From assembly GCA_949291115.1 (NCBI GenBank), contig CASETY010000001.1, forward strand, positions 62,001-126,000: a stretch of DNA of 64,000 bases, written 5' to 3'. Of the stretch, positions 26,884-36,537 are shown piece after piece (position 1 is the stretch's first letter; every line of letters begins with the position of its first letter). Below the pieces are notes generated by a model. That model searched no databases and was not told the DNA's origin. It saw nothing but the letters and a program-made list of their open reading frames with translations. The DNA is from an uncultured bacterium (GTDB lineage Bacteria; Bacillota_I; Bacilli_A; Acholeplasmatales; Anaeroplasmataceae). The position numbers and the translations under genes are program-made.

Positions 26884-27004
26884 TTCTTCTTAAAAACTTA
26901 ATATTCGGGGGCAGGGTGAAATTCCCGATCGGCGGTAAAGTCCGCGAGCTTAGGCTGAATAGGTGTAATTCCTATACCGACAGTATAGTCTGGATGGAAG
27001 AAAT
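26884..27004 (+). promoter_or_regulatory. FMN riboswitch (RFN element)
   Basis: The conserved FMN aptamer is visible along its length: GGGGGCAGGGTGAAATTCCC, then GATCGGCGGTAAAGTCCGCG, later ACCGACAGTATAGTCTGGAT. TTCTTC (26884-26889) pairs with GAAGAA (26997-27002) as helix P1. It begins on the base after the gpmI stop codon. It is followed by an intrinsic terminator and then ribU, so FMN should switch off ribU by premature termination. Confidence 0.95.
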
Positions 27005-27015
27005 TATTTTATTTT

Positions 27016-27045
27016 GGGTTGCCCTCTTTTTCGGCAACCCTTTTT
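27016..27045 (+). terminator. Riboswitch-controlled terminator upstream of ribU
   Basis: GGGTTGCC (27016-27023) pairs with GGCAACCC (27033-27040), a 9-base loop, followed by TTTTT. It lies between the FMN aptamer and the ribU ribosome site, the standard attenuation layout. Confidence 0.9.
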
Positions 27046-27064
27046 AAATTAAGGAGAAAAGAAA

Positions 27065-27652
27065 ATGAAAATTAAAAGATTAGTTTTAGATGCCATGTTT
27101 GGGGCAATTACCATTGTTTTATATTGTTATGCTAAATTTAATTTACCGATGTTATTTCCGTCATTTTTAGATATTAATTTTAGTATGTTGCCGATTTTAA
27201 TTTGTTTATATATGTTAGGCTTACAAGATGCTTTAATAGTGGCTATTTTGAGAATTGTTGGTAAGTTTCTTTTAGTAGGAACAAGTACGATGTATGTAGG
27301 GGAATTAGCGGACTTTTTAATGTCTATTATTATTGTTTTAGGTTGTTTCTTTACTTTTAAATTTACTAAAAATAGTATTATTAATTTTATTGCCATCTTA
27401 TTATTTTGGAATCTAGCTGGTATTATAACGAATGTAGCTGTTAATATTCCTTTATATATTAAATTGATGGGTATGACTTATGAAAGTTTGGCTGATATGT
27501 GTAGTGTAATTCCTGGTATTAATGAAACTAATTTTATGGGCAAGTATTTATTATATGCCGTTATACCATTTAATTCGCTTTTAGCGATTGTTGTTGGTGG
27601 TTTTACGATGTTAGTTCATCGTCGTTTAAAAGTTATTTATGACAAAATATAA
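27065..27652 (+). CDS. ribU: Riboflavin ECF transporter substrate-binding subunit RibU
   Basis: A 195-residue membrane protein with about six hydrophobic segments, the size and topology of an ECF S component. It would bind riboflavin and work with the shared EcfA/EcfA'/EcfT module, which is not encoded here. Substrate is inferred mainly from the FMN riboswitch directly upstream; the N-terminal LDAMFGAITIVLY and the MLPILICLYMLG segments fit the family. AAGGAG upstream supports ATG 27065. No riboflavin synthesis gene is nearby, which is consistent with dependence on uptake. Confidence 0.88.
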   Translation: MKIKRLVLDAMFGAITIVLYCYAKFNLPMLFPSFLDINFSMLPILICLYMLGLQDALIVAILRIVGKFLLVGTSTMYVGELADFLMSIIIVLGCFFTFKFTKNSIINFIAILLFWNLAGIITNVAVNIPLYIKLMGMTYESLADMCSVIPGINETNFMGKYLLYAVIPFNSLLAIVVGGFTMLVHRRLKVIYDKI

Positions 27653-27745
27653 GTAATTTATAAGAATATTTGTTAGTGAAGTTTATATATTAGTAAAGCG
27701 ATTTTATTTTATTGGTTAAAATTAACAGAAAATAAAAAAATTATA

Positions 27746-27774
27746 TTTAAAATTGCTGCTAAATAATATATAAT
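27746..27774 (+). promoter_or_regulatory. Candidate promoter for eno
   Basis: TTTAAA (27746-27751), a 17-base spacer and TATAAT (27769-27774). The rest of the 168-base gap after ribU shows no recognisable terminator, only AT-rich sequence with a short GTTAA-AA-TTAAC inverted repeat near 27715. Confidence 0.45.
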
Positions 27775-27805
27775 ATATCCGCATTATATTGAAATTAAAG
27801 AATAG

Positions 27806-29128
<1,323 letters not shown>

Positions 29129-29141
29129 TATAAACTATTTA

Positions 29142-29172
29142 AGTATTAGGTTGTGGCCTAATACTTTTTTTT
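29142..29172 (+). terminator. Intrinsic terminator after eno
   Basis: A perfect 9-bp stem, AGTATTAGG (29142-29150) with CCTAATACT (29157-29165), a 6-base loop and a run of seven T. Confidence 0.9.
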
Positions 29173-29199
29173 GCAAAATTTCTCTAAATTTAGTATAAT
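29171..29199 (+). promoter_or_regulatory. Promoter for queH
   Basis: TTGCAA (29171-29176) directly at the end of the eno terminator T-run, a 17-base spacer and TATAAT (29194-29199). GGAGGTGGG follows before the queH start. Confidence 0.6.
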
Positions 29200-29221
29200 T
29201 TAATTTAATGGAGGTGGGAAG

Positions 29222-29821
29222 ATGCTAACGAATTATAAAGATTTTTTAAAGTTTTTAACAAGCTTAGAAAATAAGCCTAAACTATTGTTACATGCGTGTT
29301 GTGCACCTTGTTCATCTCATACATTAAAAGTATTAGCTCCTTATTTTGATATTACAATTTTTTATAGTAATGATAATATGGATACTAACTTAGAATATGA
29401 AAAAAGAGCTAAAGAGTTTAATAAATTTAATTTAGACAATTATGGTATTAAATTTATAGTTGATAAATATGAACCAAATTTATATTATGAGGCCATTAAA
29501 GGTAAAGAAAATTTAGGTGAACATAGTATTCGTTGTTACAACTGTTATTTAGAAAGAATGGAAAAAACAGCGATGTATGCAAAAGAAAATGGTTATGATT
29601 ATTTTTCAACCACCCTATCTATTTCCCCTTATAAAAATAGTTTGTGGTTAAATGAAATTGGTTATGAATTAGAAAAAAAATATAATATTAAATATCTATA
29701 TTCGAATTTTAAAAAAGGTGAAGGCTATAAAGATAGTATAATTTTAGCTAAAAAATATAATTTATATCGTCAAGATTATTGTGGATGTATTTTTTCGAAG
29801 AAAGAGAGGGATGCCAAATGA
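29222..29821 (+). CDS. queH: Epoxyqueuosine reductase QueH
   Basis: Performs the last step of queuosine synthesis in tRNA, reducing epoxyqueuosine; it is the non-cobalamin enzyme that replaces QueG. It has 199 residues (formerly DUF208). The Cys pairs that hold the Fe-S and metal site are visible: HACCAPCSS at the N-terminus, then RCYNCYLERM and DYCGCIFS towards the C-terminus. TTLSISPYKN is characteristic. GGAGGTGGG precedes ATG 29222. The stop overlaps the next start codon as ATGA. Confidence 0.92.
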   Translation: MLTNYKDFLKFLTSLENKPKLLLHACCAPCSSHTLKVLAPYFDITIFYSNDNMDTNLEYEKRAKEFNKFNLDNYGIKFIVDKYEPNLYYEAIKGKENLGEHSIRCYNCYLERMEKTAMYAKENGYDYFSTTLSISPYKNSLWLNEIGYELEKKYNIKYLYSNFKKGEGYKDSIILAKKYNLYRQDYCGCIFSKKERDAK

Positions 29822-31161
29822 AAAAAGCTTTAGTTTTATGTGGTGGTGGTTCTAAAGGAGCTTATCAAATGGGATGCTGGACCGCTATTAAAGAACTTGG
29901 TCTTACGTTTGATATTGTAACTGGAACTTCAATTGGTTCTTTAAATGGAGCTATGTTTGTGCAAGATGCTTATGATGAGTGTTTGCATCTATGGAAAACT
30001 TCAAGAAATAGTAGTATTATGGCTAATCCCATTTCTTTAGATGGTAGTTTAAAATTAACTTTAAAGAAGATGGAAGATTTAATTCCTTTTGTAAGAAGTT
30101 ATATTAGTCAACATGGTGTTGATATTACACCTTTTAAGAAAATGATGCAAGAATATATTGATCCAAAAAAAGTAAAATCATCACGTATGGATTTTGGAGT
30201 AGTAACCGCAACTTTTCCCGGATTTAAACCTTTTTTAGTTAAAATGAAAGAAGTAGATGATTCTTTAATTAGAGATTATATTTTAGCTTCTTCATCATGT
30301 TTTCCTTTATTTCCTGTTTGTAAAGTTAGAGGAATGAACTTAATTGATGGGGGGTATTATGATAATTTACCAATTGATTTTGCTCTAGAAATGGGAGCTA
30401 ATTATGTAGTTGCCATTGATTTAAATTTTCAAATAACCCATAAGGAATATTTAAATAAGCCTTTTGTTAAATATATCCATCCTTCTCGTGATTTAGGTAA
30501 TTTTTTTCAATTTGAAGAAAAGCCAATTAATGATAATATGATTCTTGGTTATAATGATTTTATGAAAGCTTATAATAAGTATCTTGGATATCGTTATACT
30601 TTTTATCATGAAAAGTTTGATTTAAATTTAACTACTAGTTATACTCTTTTAATTAATAGATTTTGTCATTATTTTAAAGAACACAAATTAAAAGGCATTA
30701 ATAAACAAATTAAAGAATATGATTTATTTAATATTTTAGAAGCTTATACTTATGGTAATACAAGTTATCAAGCTTACTATATTAGAGGTATAGAAGAAAC
30801 TTTAGAATTTTTGGGAATTGATTATTTAAAAGTTTATTTAATTAGTGAAATTAAAAATTTAGTCTACTATTCTATTTTTAATTTAGAAACTTCAACGATG
30901 GATTTTTTAAAGAAGTATCATACCTTAAAAAGTATGCAAAAAAGAAGAGAATTTTTACTTAAAACTAATCCTAAACAAATATTAAAAGAATTAGTTAATG
31001 AATTATATAATAATAAAGAAATTGATAAGAATTTAGTATTAGATTTATTAGTAACTTATCCTAATATAGTTATTATTTTGGCATTATTAAAAGTATGGAG
31101 TGATTTCGATGCAGAAGAAGAAAAAAACTTCGGTTTTGAATTTGACTTTGAATCAGAATAG
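29818..31161 (+). CDS. Patatin-like phospholipase
   Basis: A 447-residue patatin-type lipid acyl hydrolase. The oxyanion loop CGGGSKGAYQMG is at the N-terminus, the nucleophile is Ser38 in GTSIGSLNGA, and the second dyad member is Asp177 in DGGYYDNLP. About 200 residues beyond the patatin domain form a helical C-terminal extension without recognisable motifs. There is no signal peptide, so it is probably cytoplasmic or membrane-peripheral. In-frame codons extend back to 29779, but GAGAGGG and the ATGA overlap with queH favour ATG 29818. It overlaps the next gene by about 50 bases. Confidence 0.88.
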   Translation: MKKALVLCGGGSKGAYQMGCWTAIKELGLTFDIVTGTSIGSLNGAMFVQDAYDECLHLWKTSRNSSIMANPISLDGSLKLTLKKMEDLIPFVRSYISQHGVDITPFKKMMQEYIDPKKVKSSRMDFGVVTATFPGFKPFLVKMKEVDDSLIRDYILASSSCFPLFPVCKVRGMNLIDGGYYDNLPIDFALEMGANYVVAIDLNFQITHKEYLNKPFVKYIHPSRDLGNFFQFEEKPINDNMILGYNDFMKAYNKYLGYRYTFYHEKFDLNLTTSYTLLINRFCHYFKEHKLKGINKQIKEYDLFNILEAYTYGNTSYQAYYIRGIEETLEFLGIDYLKVYLISEIKNLVYYSIFNLETSTMDFLKKYHTLKSMQKRREFLLKTNPKQILKELVNELYNNKEIDKNLVLDLLVTYPNIVIILALLKVWSDFDAEEEKNFGFEFDFESE

Positions 31162-32212
31162 AAGATATATTTTTATAAGTGATATTCATGGTGATTTAAA
31201 ATTATTAAAAAAAGCCTTAAAAAAGATTAATTATGGTGGCGATGATGTTTTATTTTTACTAGGTGATTTGATTGAAAAGGGCGATGAAAACCTTAAGATG
31301 TTAGATTACCTTATGGCTTTAAAAGAAAAAAAAGAACTTTATATTTTAGCTGGTAATTGTGATGAAGTTTTAAGATTTATAACACCACCATTAAAGAAAG
31401 AAGAATTGTTATATTACTGTTTAACTAAGGGGCATACCATAATTAATGAAATGGCAAAAAAAATTAAATTAAAAATTGATGATAATATTGATGTATTAAA
31501 CTTATCTAATATTTTAGAAGCTAATTTTAAAAAATATTATGATTTTATCGATTCTTTTTATGATTTGGTTATATTAAATGATAAATATGTCCTAGTTCAT
31601 GGCGGAATTGATGATATTGATAATATTCCAGAAGATAACTTTAGTTTGTTAAAATATGATTCTTTTTATCTAAAGGCTAAACCATCTAATTATATTAGAA
31701 TTGTTGGTCATTTTCCGACTATCAACTATTCAACAACAGTGCCTCGTTATACCCCTATTTTTGATTTTAATAAGAATGTGATTGCGATAGATGGCGGCAA
31801 TAAAGTAAAATTGGCGGGGCAATTAAATGTTGTATTTTTAGAAAATGATATGTTTAGTTATACTTATGTCGATAATTATCCCAAAATTACCGCTAAAAGT
31901 GATTTAATTATAGAAAATAATAATCCTGTTCATATTGACTCTTATTTAGAAAGAGTTACTTTTAGAGGAGAACGACTTGGTGATTATTATGTTGTCTATA
32001 ATCAAAATAATGTTAAGTGTTATGCTTATTATAAAGATGTAATAGTTAAAGATAATTTCTTTTTTTGTTATGACGCTTCTAATTACTTTATGGATTTAAA
32101 GAAAGGTGAAGAGTATTCTTTAGTTCAAAAAGCTAATCCTTTTTCTATTGTTAAGAAAAAAGGGATTGTTGGGTTTTTAGATACTGCAAAGATTAATGAT
32201 GATGAATTATAA
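31109..32212 (+). CDS. Calcineurin-like metallophosphoesterase (PPP-type)
   Basis: A 367-residue protein. The metallophosphoesterase motifs are in order: SDIHGD (Asp25, His27), LGDLIEKG, LAGNCDEV (GNH position carries Cys instead of His), LVHGGI and VGHFPT. This resembles serine/threonine protein phosphatase or Ap4A-hydrolase-like enzymes. About 110 residues follow the catalytic domain and are not recognisable. GTG 31100 is in frame but overlaps GGAG; ATG 31109 is eight bases downstream of it and is preferred. It lies largely overlapping its neighbours, so it is clearly co-translated with the patatin gene. Confidence 0.82.
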   Translation: MQKKKKTSVLNLTLNQNRRYIFISDIHGDLKLLKKALKKINYGGDDVLFLLGDLIEKGDENLKMLDYLMALKEKKELYILAGNCDEVLRFITPPLKKEELLYYCLTKGHTIINEMAKKIKLKIDDNIDVLNLSNILEANFKKYYDFIDSFYDLVILNDKYVLVHGGIDDIDNIPEDNFSLLKYDSFYLKAKPSNYIRIVGHFPTINYSTTVPRYTPIFDFNKNVIAIDGGNKVKLAGQLNVVFLENDMFSYTYVDNYPKITAKSDLIIENNNPVHIDSYLERVTFRGERLGDYYVVYNQNNVKCYAYYKDVIVKDNFFFCYDASNYFMDLKKGEEYSLVQKANPFSIVKKKGIVGFLDTAKINDDEL

Positions 32213-33044
32213 TGTTTTTACTAAAGGGACAGTTAAAAGTTTTTTAGAAAGTTTTTATGTTTCTAAAAAAAATATTTATAAAATTAGTAATTTAAATATC
32301 TACATTAATAATGAAGAAGCAAATATTAATAGTTTATTAAATGATGGTGATATTTTAACTATTGATTTTAAGGAAACAGTTAATTATAAACCTTGTAATA
32401 AGCAAATAGATGTTGTTTATGAAGATGATTATTTTTTATTAATTAATAAAGAACCTTTAATTAAAGTTCATCCTAATAGTTTAGATGAAGTAGATACTTT
32501 ATGTAACTTAGTAGCTAACTATTATTTAAAAAAGAATATTAGTTTAAATGTTAGATATATTCATAGGTTAGATTATGAAACAAGTGGTTTAATTTGTTTT
32601 GTAAAAGATTTAGTAACTGAATCTTATATGAATCATCTTTTTAGTTTACATCAATTTGAAAGGATATATTTAGGGCTTGTTAGTGGTCATTTAAAGAATA
32701 AAAGTGGTTATATTAATAAGCCCATTAAAGAAGAAGCTTATACTAATAGATGTGTAGTTCATAAGAATGGTAAAGAGGCTTTAACATATTATGAAGTTAC
32801 AAAAGAATTTAAACATTATAGCTTATTGGAAATAAAATTATTTACTGGTAGAACACATCAAATAAGAGCCCATTTAAAGTCTATAAATAAAACTTTAGTT
32901 GGTGATACTTTATATGGTGATTTAAATAAAGATAGAAGAGTTATGTTACATGCTTATAGTCTTTCTTTTTATAATCCCTATTTAAAGAAAAATGTTAAGC
33001 ATGTAGCTTCTTTAAAAGCTGATTTTAAGGAGTTGATTAAATGA
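32196..33044 (+). CDS. RluA-family pseudouridine synthase
   Basis: A 282-residue RNA pseudouridine synthase with an N-terminal S4-like segment (VKSFLESFYVSKKNIYKI) and the catalytic motif HRLDYETSG (catalytic Asp126). GRTHQIRAHL and GDTLYGD are also present. The RNA target (23S rRNA or tRNA) cannot be told from sequence alone. Three consecutive ATG codons begin at 32196 and no ribosome site is evident; it overlaps the phosphoesterase by 17 bases, suggesting coupling. Confidence 0.9.
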   Translation: MMMNYNVFTKGTVKSFLESFYVSKKNIYKISNLNIYINNEEANINSLLNDGDILTIDFKETVNYKPCNKQIDVVYEDDYFLLINKEPLIKVHPNSLDEVDTLCNLVANYYLKKNISLNVRYIHRLDYETSGLICFVKDLVTESYMNHLFSLHQFERIYLGLVSGHLKNKSGYINKPIKEEAYTNRCVVHKNGKEALTYYEVTKEFKHYSLLEIKLFTGRTHQIRAHLKSINKTLVGDTLYGDLNKDRRVMLHAYSLSFYNPYLKKNVKHVASLKADFKELIK

Positions 33045-33643
33045 GAATTAAAGTTTTGATAGGAGCTTTTATTACTTTAATTATTGGAACTATAATAAGT
33101 TTAATTTGTGTTTTAGAAATACCTAGATTAGCTTTTACTTATGATGAAAAAACAGATTCTTATATTTTAACTAATGTTTATGGTTCTTTTTCTAATTTAG
33201 TAATACCAACTTATCATAATGATAAAAAAGTAAGTTCGATTGGTAGAGAGGCTTTTTTAGAAAAGGATAATATTAAAGAAATTAGTTTTGAAGAAGATTC
33301 TAAAGTAAAAACCATTGAAAGTGGCGCCTTTAGTTTTATGCCTGATTTAGTTAAAATAAGTTTATCTTCTTCCTTAGAAGTAATTGATAATAATGCTTTT
33401 TATGGTTGTTCCTTATTAAAAGAAGTAAGCTTTAAAGATGATAGTAAGCTTAATATAATTAATGGTTTAGCTTTTGCGTATTGTCCTTTATTAGAAGAAT
33501 TAAGTTTGCCTAGTGGTATTCGTAGTATTGGTAGTTATGCTTTTTATAATAGTGGAATTAAAAAGCTTTACATTGCGAATGCAACTACTTTTTATGAACA
33601 TGCTTTAGATAGTATACCAGAAGAAAATATTATTTATTATTAG
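33041..33643 (+). CDS. Membrane-anchored leucine-rich-repeat (BspA-type) protein
   Basis: A 200-residue protein. One N-terminal hydrophobic segment (VLIGAFITLIIGTIISLIC) is a signal anchor. It is followed by four or five LRR_5/BspA-like repeats (SIGREAFLEKDNIKEISF, TIESGAFSFMPDLVKISL, VIDNNAFYGCSLLKEVSF, SIGSYAFYNSGIKKLYI). This would place a small repeat domain on the cell surface. The repeats are typical of adhesion or protein-binding surfaces in gut bacteria. It overlaps the RluA gene by four bases (ATGA) and ends the queH run. Confidence 0.85.
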   Translation: MRIKVLIGAFITLIIGTIISLICVLEIPRLAFTYDEKTDSYILTNVYGSFSNLVIPTYHNDKKVSSIGREAFLEKDNIKEISFEEDSKVKTIESGAFSFMPDLVKISLSSSLEVIDNNAFYGCSLLKEVSFKDDSKLNIINGLAFAYCPLLEELSLPSGIRSIGSYAFYNSGIKKLYIANATTFYEHALDSIPEENIIYY

Positions 33644-33646
33644 TGA

Positions 33647-33675
33647 TTGTCTTATACTATTAGATATGATAGAAT
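33647..33675 (+). promoter_or_regulatory. Promoter for the RluB-like gene
   Basis: TTGTCT (33647-33652), a 17-base spacer and TAGAAT (33670-33675) preceded by TGA. Confidence 0.45.
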
Positions 33676-33698
33676 AAGGAAGTTTTAGAGGTGAAATT

Positions 33699-34418
33699 AT
33701 GGAATTAGTGCGCTTACAAAAATTAATTGCTTTAGCAGGAACGTGTTCTAGAAGAGCGGCTGAAAAGCTTATTTTAGAAGGTCGAGTAAAAGTTGATGGT
33801 AAGGTTGTTACTACTTTAGGTGCTAAAGTAAGCAGTGATAGTAAGATTCATGTTGATAATAAATTAATAGGTGAATCTAAAAAAGTTTATTATATTATGA
33901 ATAAGCCAGAAGGTTATATTTGTGATTTAAAAGATAATTATAAGCGTCATAATTTACGAGAATTATTAGATTTTAAAACATTAGGTGAAAGATTATATCC
34001 CATTGAGCCTTTAAACTATAATTATAGTGGAGCTGTTTTATTAACTAATGATGGTATTTTAAAAGATCTAATTACTAAAAAAAGTAGAACTATTACTGTA
34101 ACTTATCAGGTACGTATAGATAATATTTTAAGTCAAGCTAAAACTAAACAAATCTTAAAAGGTGTTAAAATTAATGATAAAGTAGTAATGGCCAACATTA
34201 TTGATTTTAGTTTTGATCGTGAACATTCTTCAACGTTAATTAAACTTAGCTTAGTTGATAGTGAAAAGGATATAGTTGTTAAATTTTTTAATCAACTTGG
34301 TTATAAGGTTAAAAAGGTTAAGCGTTTAGATTATGCTTATATTGATATTAATGGTCTAGCTAGTGGAAACTATCGACCTTTAAAAATTCATGAAATAAAA
34401 AAACTTTATAGTATATAG
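33699..34418 (+). CDS. RluB-like protein lacking the catalytic aspartate
   Basis: A 239-residue RsuA/RluB-family protein. The N-terminal S4 RNA-binding domain (RLQKLIALAGTCSRRAAEKLI, GRVKVDG) is well preserved. The catalytic motif, GRLDYDTSG in active enzymes, reads EPLNYNYSG here; Asn106 stands at the position of the catalytic Asp, and the preceding Arg is Pro. LLTNDG just after it is intact, so the alignment is unambiguous. Pseudouridine formation is therefore unlikely, and an RNA-binding role is the simplest alternative. GAGGTGA precedes ATG 33699. Position before cmk matches Bacillus rluB. Confidence 0.85.
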   Translation: MELVRLQKLIALAGTCSRRAAEKLILEGRVKVDGKVVTTLGAKVSSDSKIHVDNKLIGESKKVYYIMNKPEGYICDLKDNYKRHNLRELLDFKTLGERLYPIEPLNYNYSGAVLLTNDGILKDLITKKSRTITVTYQVRIDNILSQAKTKQILKGVKINDKVVMANIIDFSFDREHSSTLIKLSLVDSEKDIVVKFFNQLGYKVKKVKRLDYAYIDINGLASGNYRPLKIHEIKKLYSI

Positions 34419-34447
34419 TTTAAACTTTGGTTAAATTGTGCTATAAT
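34419..34447 (+). promoter_or_regulatory. Promoter for the cmk-rpsA fusion
   Basis: TGCTATAAT (34439-34447) with TTTAAA (34419-34424) 17 bases upstream of the -10 hexamer. Confidence 0.5.
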
Positions 34448-34470
34448 TTTTATAAATGTGAGGTAATTTT

Positions 34471-36525
34471 ATGACAAATATTCAAGTGGCTATTGATGGA
34501 CCAGCAGGTTCTGGTAAATCTTCAATATCTGATATTGTAGCGAAACGTTTAAATTTTTTACATATTGATACGGGCGCTATTTATAGGGCAATAACTTTTT
34601 ATGCTTTAGAAAATAATATCGATATTAATGAAGAAGAAAATTTTAATTTTATCAATAATCTAAAAATCGAATATAAAAGTGACAAAGTCTTTTTAAATGA
34701 TAAAGATGTTACTAATGAAATTAGAACAGATTTAGTCACTAAGAATGTCAGTCAAGTTAGTAAGTTTAAAATTGTTAGAGATAAAGTCAATGAATTAATT
34801 AGAAAGATTAGTCAAACTGGTAAAATTTTAATGGATGGTAGAGATATTGGAACCGTTGTTTTACCAAATGCGACAGTTAAGATTTTTTTAACAGCTACAC
34901 CTTTAAAAAGGGCGGAAAGACGTTATAATGAAATCAAAGATAAATTTAAGGATTTAACTTTAGAAGATGTTTTAAATGATATTAAACTACGAGATGAAAA
35001 AGATAGTAATCGCAAAATCGCTCCTTTAAAACAGGCTGAAGATGCGATTTTAGTTGATACTAGTGAATTAACAATTGAAGAAGTTTGTCAAAAAATTATT
35101 GAAATTATAAATAATAAGGTGGGAAATATTATGAATGAAGAAACTAAAGAAATTACATCAATGGCAGACGTTAAACTAGAAAAGCGTCCTCGTCCAGGTC
35201 AAATTGTTACAGGTGTTGTAGTTGATGTAAAAGATGATGAAGTATGCTTAGATTTACATGCTTTTACAGAAGGTAGAATTCATTTAAATCATTATACTTT
35301 AGATCCTAAAGTAACTTCTTTTAAAGGTTTAGTTAATTTAGGTGATGAAATGACTGTTCAAATTACTAAAGTAGAAGAAAATGATTATAGTGGTGCTATT
35401 TATTGTAGTCGCTTAAATTTATTAAAAGATGAAAAGTTTAAAGAAATTTTAACTTATGTTGATAATAAAACAAGATTTACTTGTCATGTTTTAAAGAAAG
35501 AAGAAAAAGGCTACCGTGTTTCTTATCAAGGATTTAATTTTTTCTTACCTTTAAGTCAAGCTAGAAATGTTAATGTTGGTGATGATATTGTTTGTGAATT
35601 ATTATCTATTGATGAAAAAAGACAAACAGGTGTTGTTTCTAACCGTGTAGTTGTTGAAGAAGAATTAAAAGCTAATCGTGAACAAGAATTAAATTCTATT
35701 AATGTTGGTGATGTTTTAGAAGGTGAAGTAGTTAAGGTTTTACCTTTTGCGGCTTTTGTTAAATTTAATTATGTTCAAGGTGTTTTACGTATTTCTGATA
35801 TTAGTCATGAATTTATTTCTAAAATTGATGAACATGTTCATGTTGGCGATAAAATAAAAGTTAAAGTTGTTACTAAAGAAGATGGTAAATTAGGCTTATC
35901 TTTAAAGGCTTTATTACCTACTCCTTTTGAAGTATATGTAAATGAACATAAAGTTGGCGAAACTGTTAAAGCTAAAGTTGTTAATAAATTACCTTATGGT
36001 TTATTATTAGAATTAGCTAGTCATGTTAGAGGTTTACTACATAGAAGTGATTATAGTTGGAATCCTAATGATAATTTCAATAATTGTGTAAATATTGGTG
36101 ATGAAGTAGAAGTAGCTATTTCTGATATTAATGTAGCTAAAGAACGTATTTCTTTATCAAGAAAAGCTTTAATTGATAATCCATGGCAACGTGTTAAAGC
36201 TAAAGTTGGCGATGTTTGTGAATGTAAAATTTTAGAATTCAATGAAAAAGGGGTTAAAGTTGAAACTTTAGGTGTTGATGGCTTTATTCCTAACCCAGCT
36301 TTCTTATTAGAAGGTCAAAATGGTAAACCTTCTGATTATTATGCCATTGGCGATAAGATTGAAGCTATAATTACTGAAATTAGACCACGTGAATGGGTTT
36401 TACGCTTAAGTGTTCGTAAATTAAAACAAATTCAAGAAAAGAACAATTATACAAAATATATGCAAGAAGAATCTGACTCTACTAAAGTTACTTTAGGAGA
36501 TGTATTTAAAGACGTTTTAAAGTAA
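34471..36525 (+). CDS. Fusion of cytidylate kinase and ribosomal protein S1
   Basis: One 684-residue frame joins two genes that are adjacent in Bacillus. Residues 1-220 are CMP kinase: P-loop GPAGSGKSS (10-18), HIDTGAIYRA, LMDGRDIGT and RDEKDSNRKIAPL. Residues 221-684 carry four S1 OB-fold repeats (for example GQIVTGVVVDVKDDEVCLDL and GDVLEGEVVKVLPFAAFVKF), matching the short Firmicutes S1 protein. The junction retains AAGGTGGG (35116-35123) and, seven bases later, ATG 35131 (MNEETKE) in frame, so S1 could also be made by internal initiation. GTGAGG upstream supports ATG 34471. Confidence 0.93.
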   Translation: MTNIQVAIDGPAGSGKSSISDIVAKRLNFLHIDTGAIYRAITFYALENNIDINEEENFNFINNLKIEYKSDKVFLNDKDVTNEIRTDLVTKNVSQVSKFKIVRDKVNELIRKISQTGKILMDGRDIGTVVLPNATVKIFLTATPLKRAERRYNEIKDKFKDLTLEDVLNDIKLRDEKDSNRKIAPLKQAEDAILVDTSELTIEEVCQKIIEIINNKVGNIMNEETKEITSMADVKLEKRPRPGQIVTGVVVDVKDDEVCLDLHAFTEGRIHLNHYTLDPKVTSFKGLVNLGDEMTVQITKVEENDYSGAIYCSRLNLLKDEKFKEILTYVDNKTRFTCHVLKKEEKGYRVSYQGFNFFLPLSQARNVNVGDDIVCELLSIDEKRQTGVVSNRVVVEEELKANREQELNSINVGDVLEGEVVKVLPFAAFVKFNYVQGVLRISDISHEFISKIDEHVHVGDKIKVKVVTKEDGKLGLSLKALLPTPFEVYVNEHKVGETVKAKVVNKLPYGLLLELASHVRGLLHRSDYSWNPNDNFNNCVNIGDEVEVAISDINVAKERISLSRKALIDNPWQRVKAKVGDVCECKILEFNEKGVKVETLGVDGFIPNPAFLLEGQNGKPSDYYAIGDKIEAIITEIRPREWVLRLSVRKLKQIQEKNNYTKYMQEESDSTKVTLGDVFKDVLK

Positions 36526-36537
36526 GGGTGTGTTAAA

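Noticed and set aside
27700-27730. Operator at the GTTAA-AA-TTAAC repeat before eno
   Set aside because: Arms are only five A/T-rich bases, lie far upstream of the -35 and are expected by chance in this composition.
29779-29817. Longer patatin start
   Set aside because: It would add residues unlike any patatin before CGGGSKGAYQ, and ATG 29818 has GAGAGGG and the ATGA overlap.
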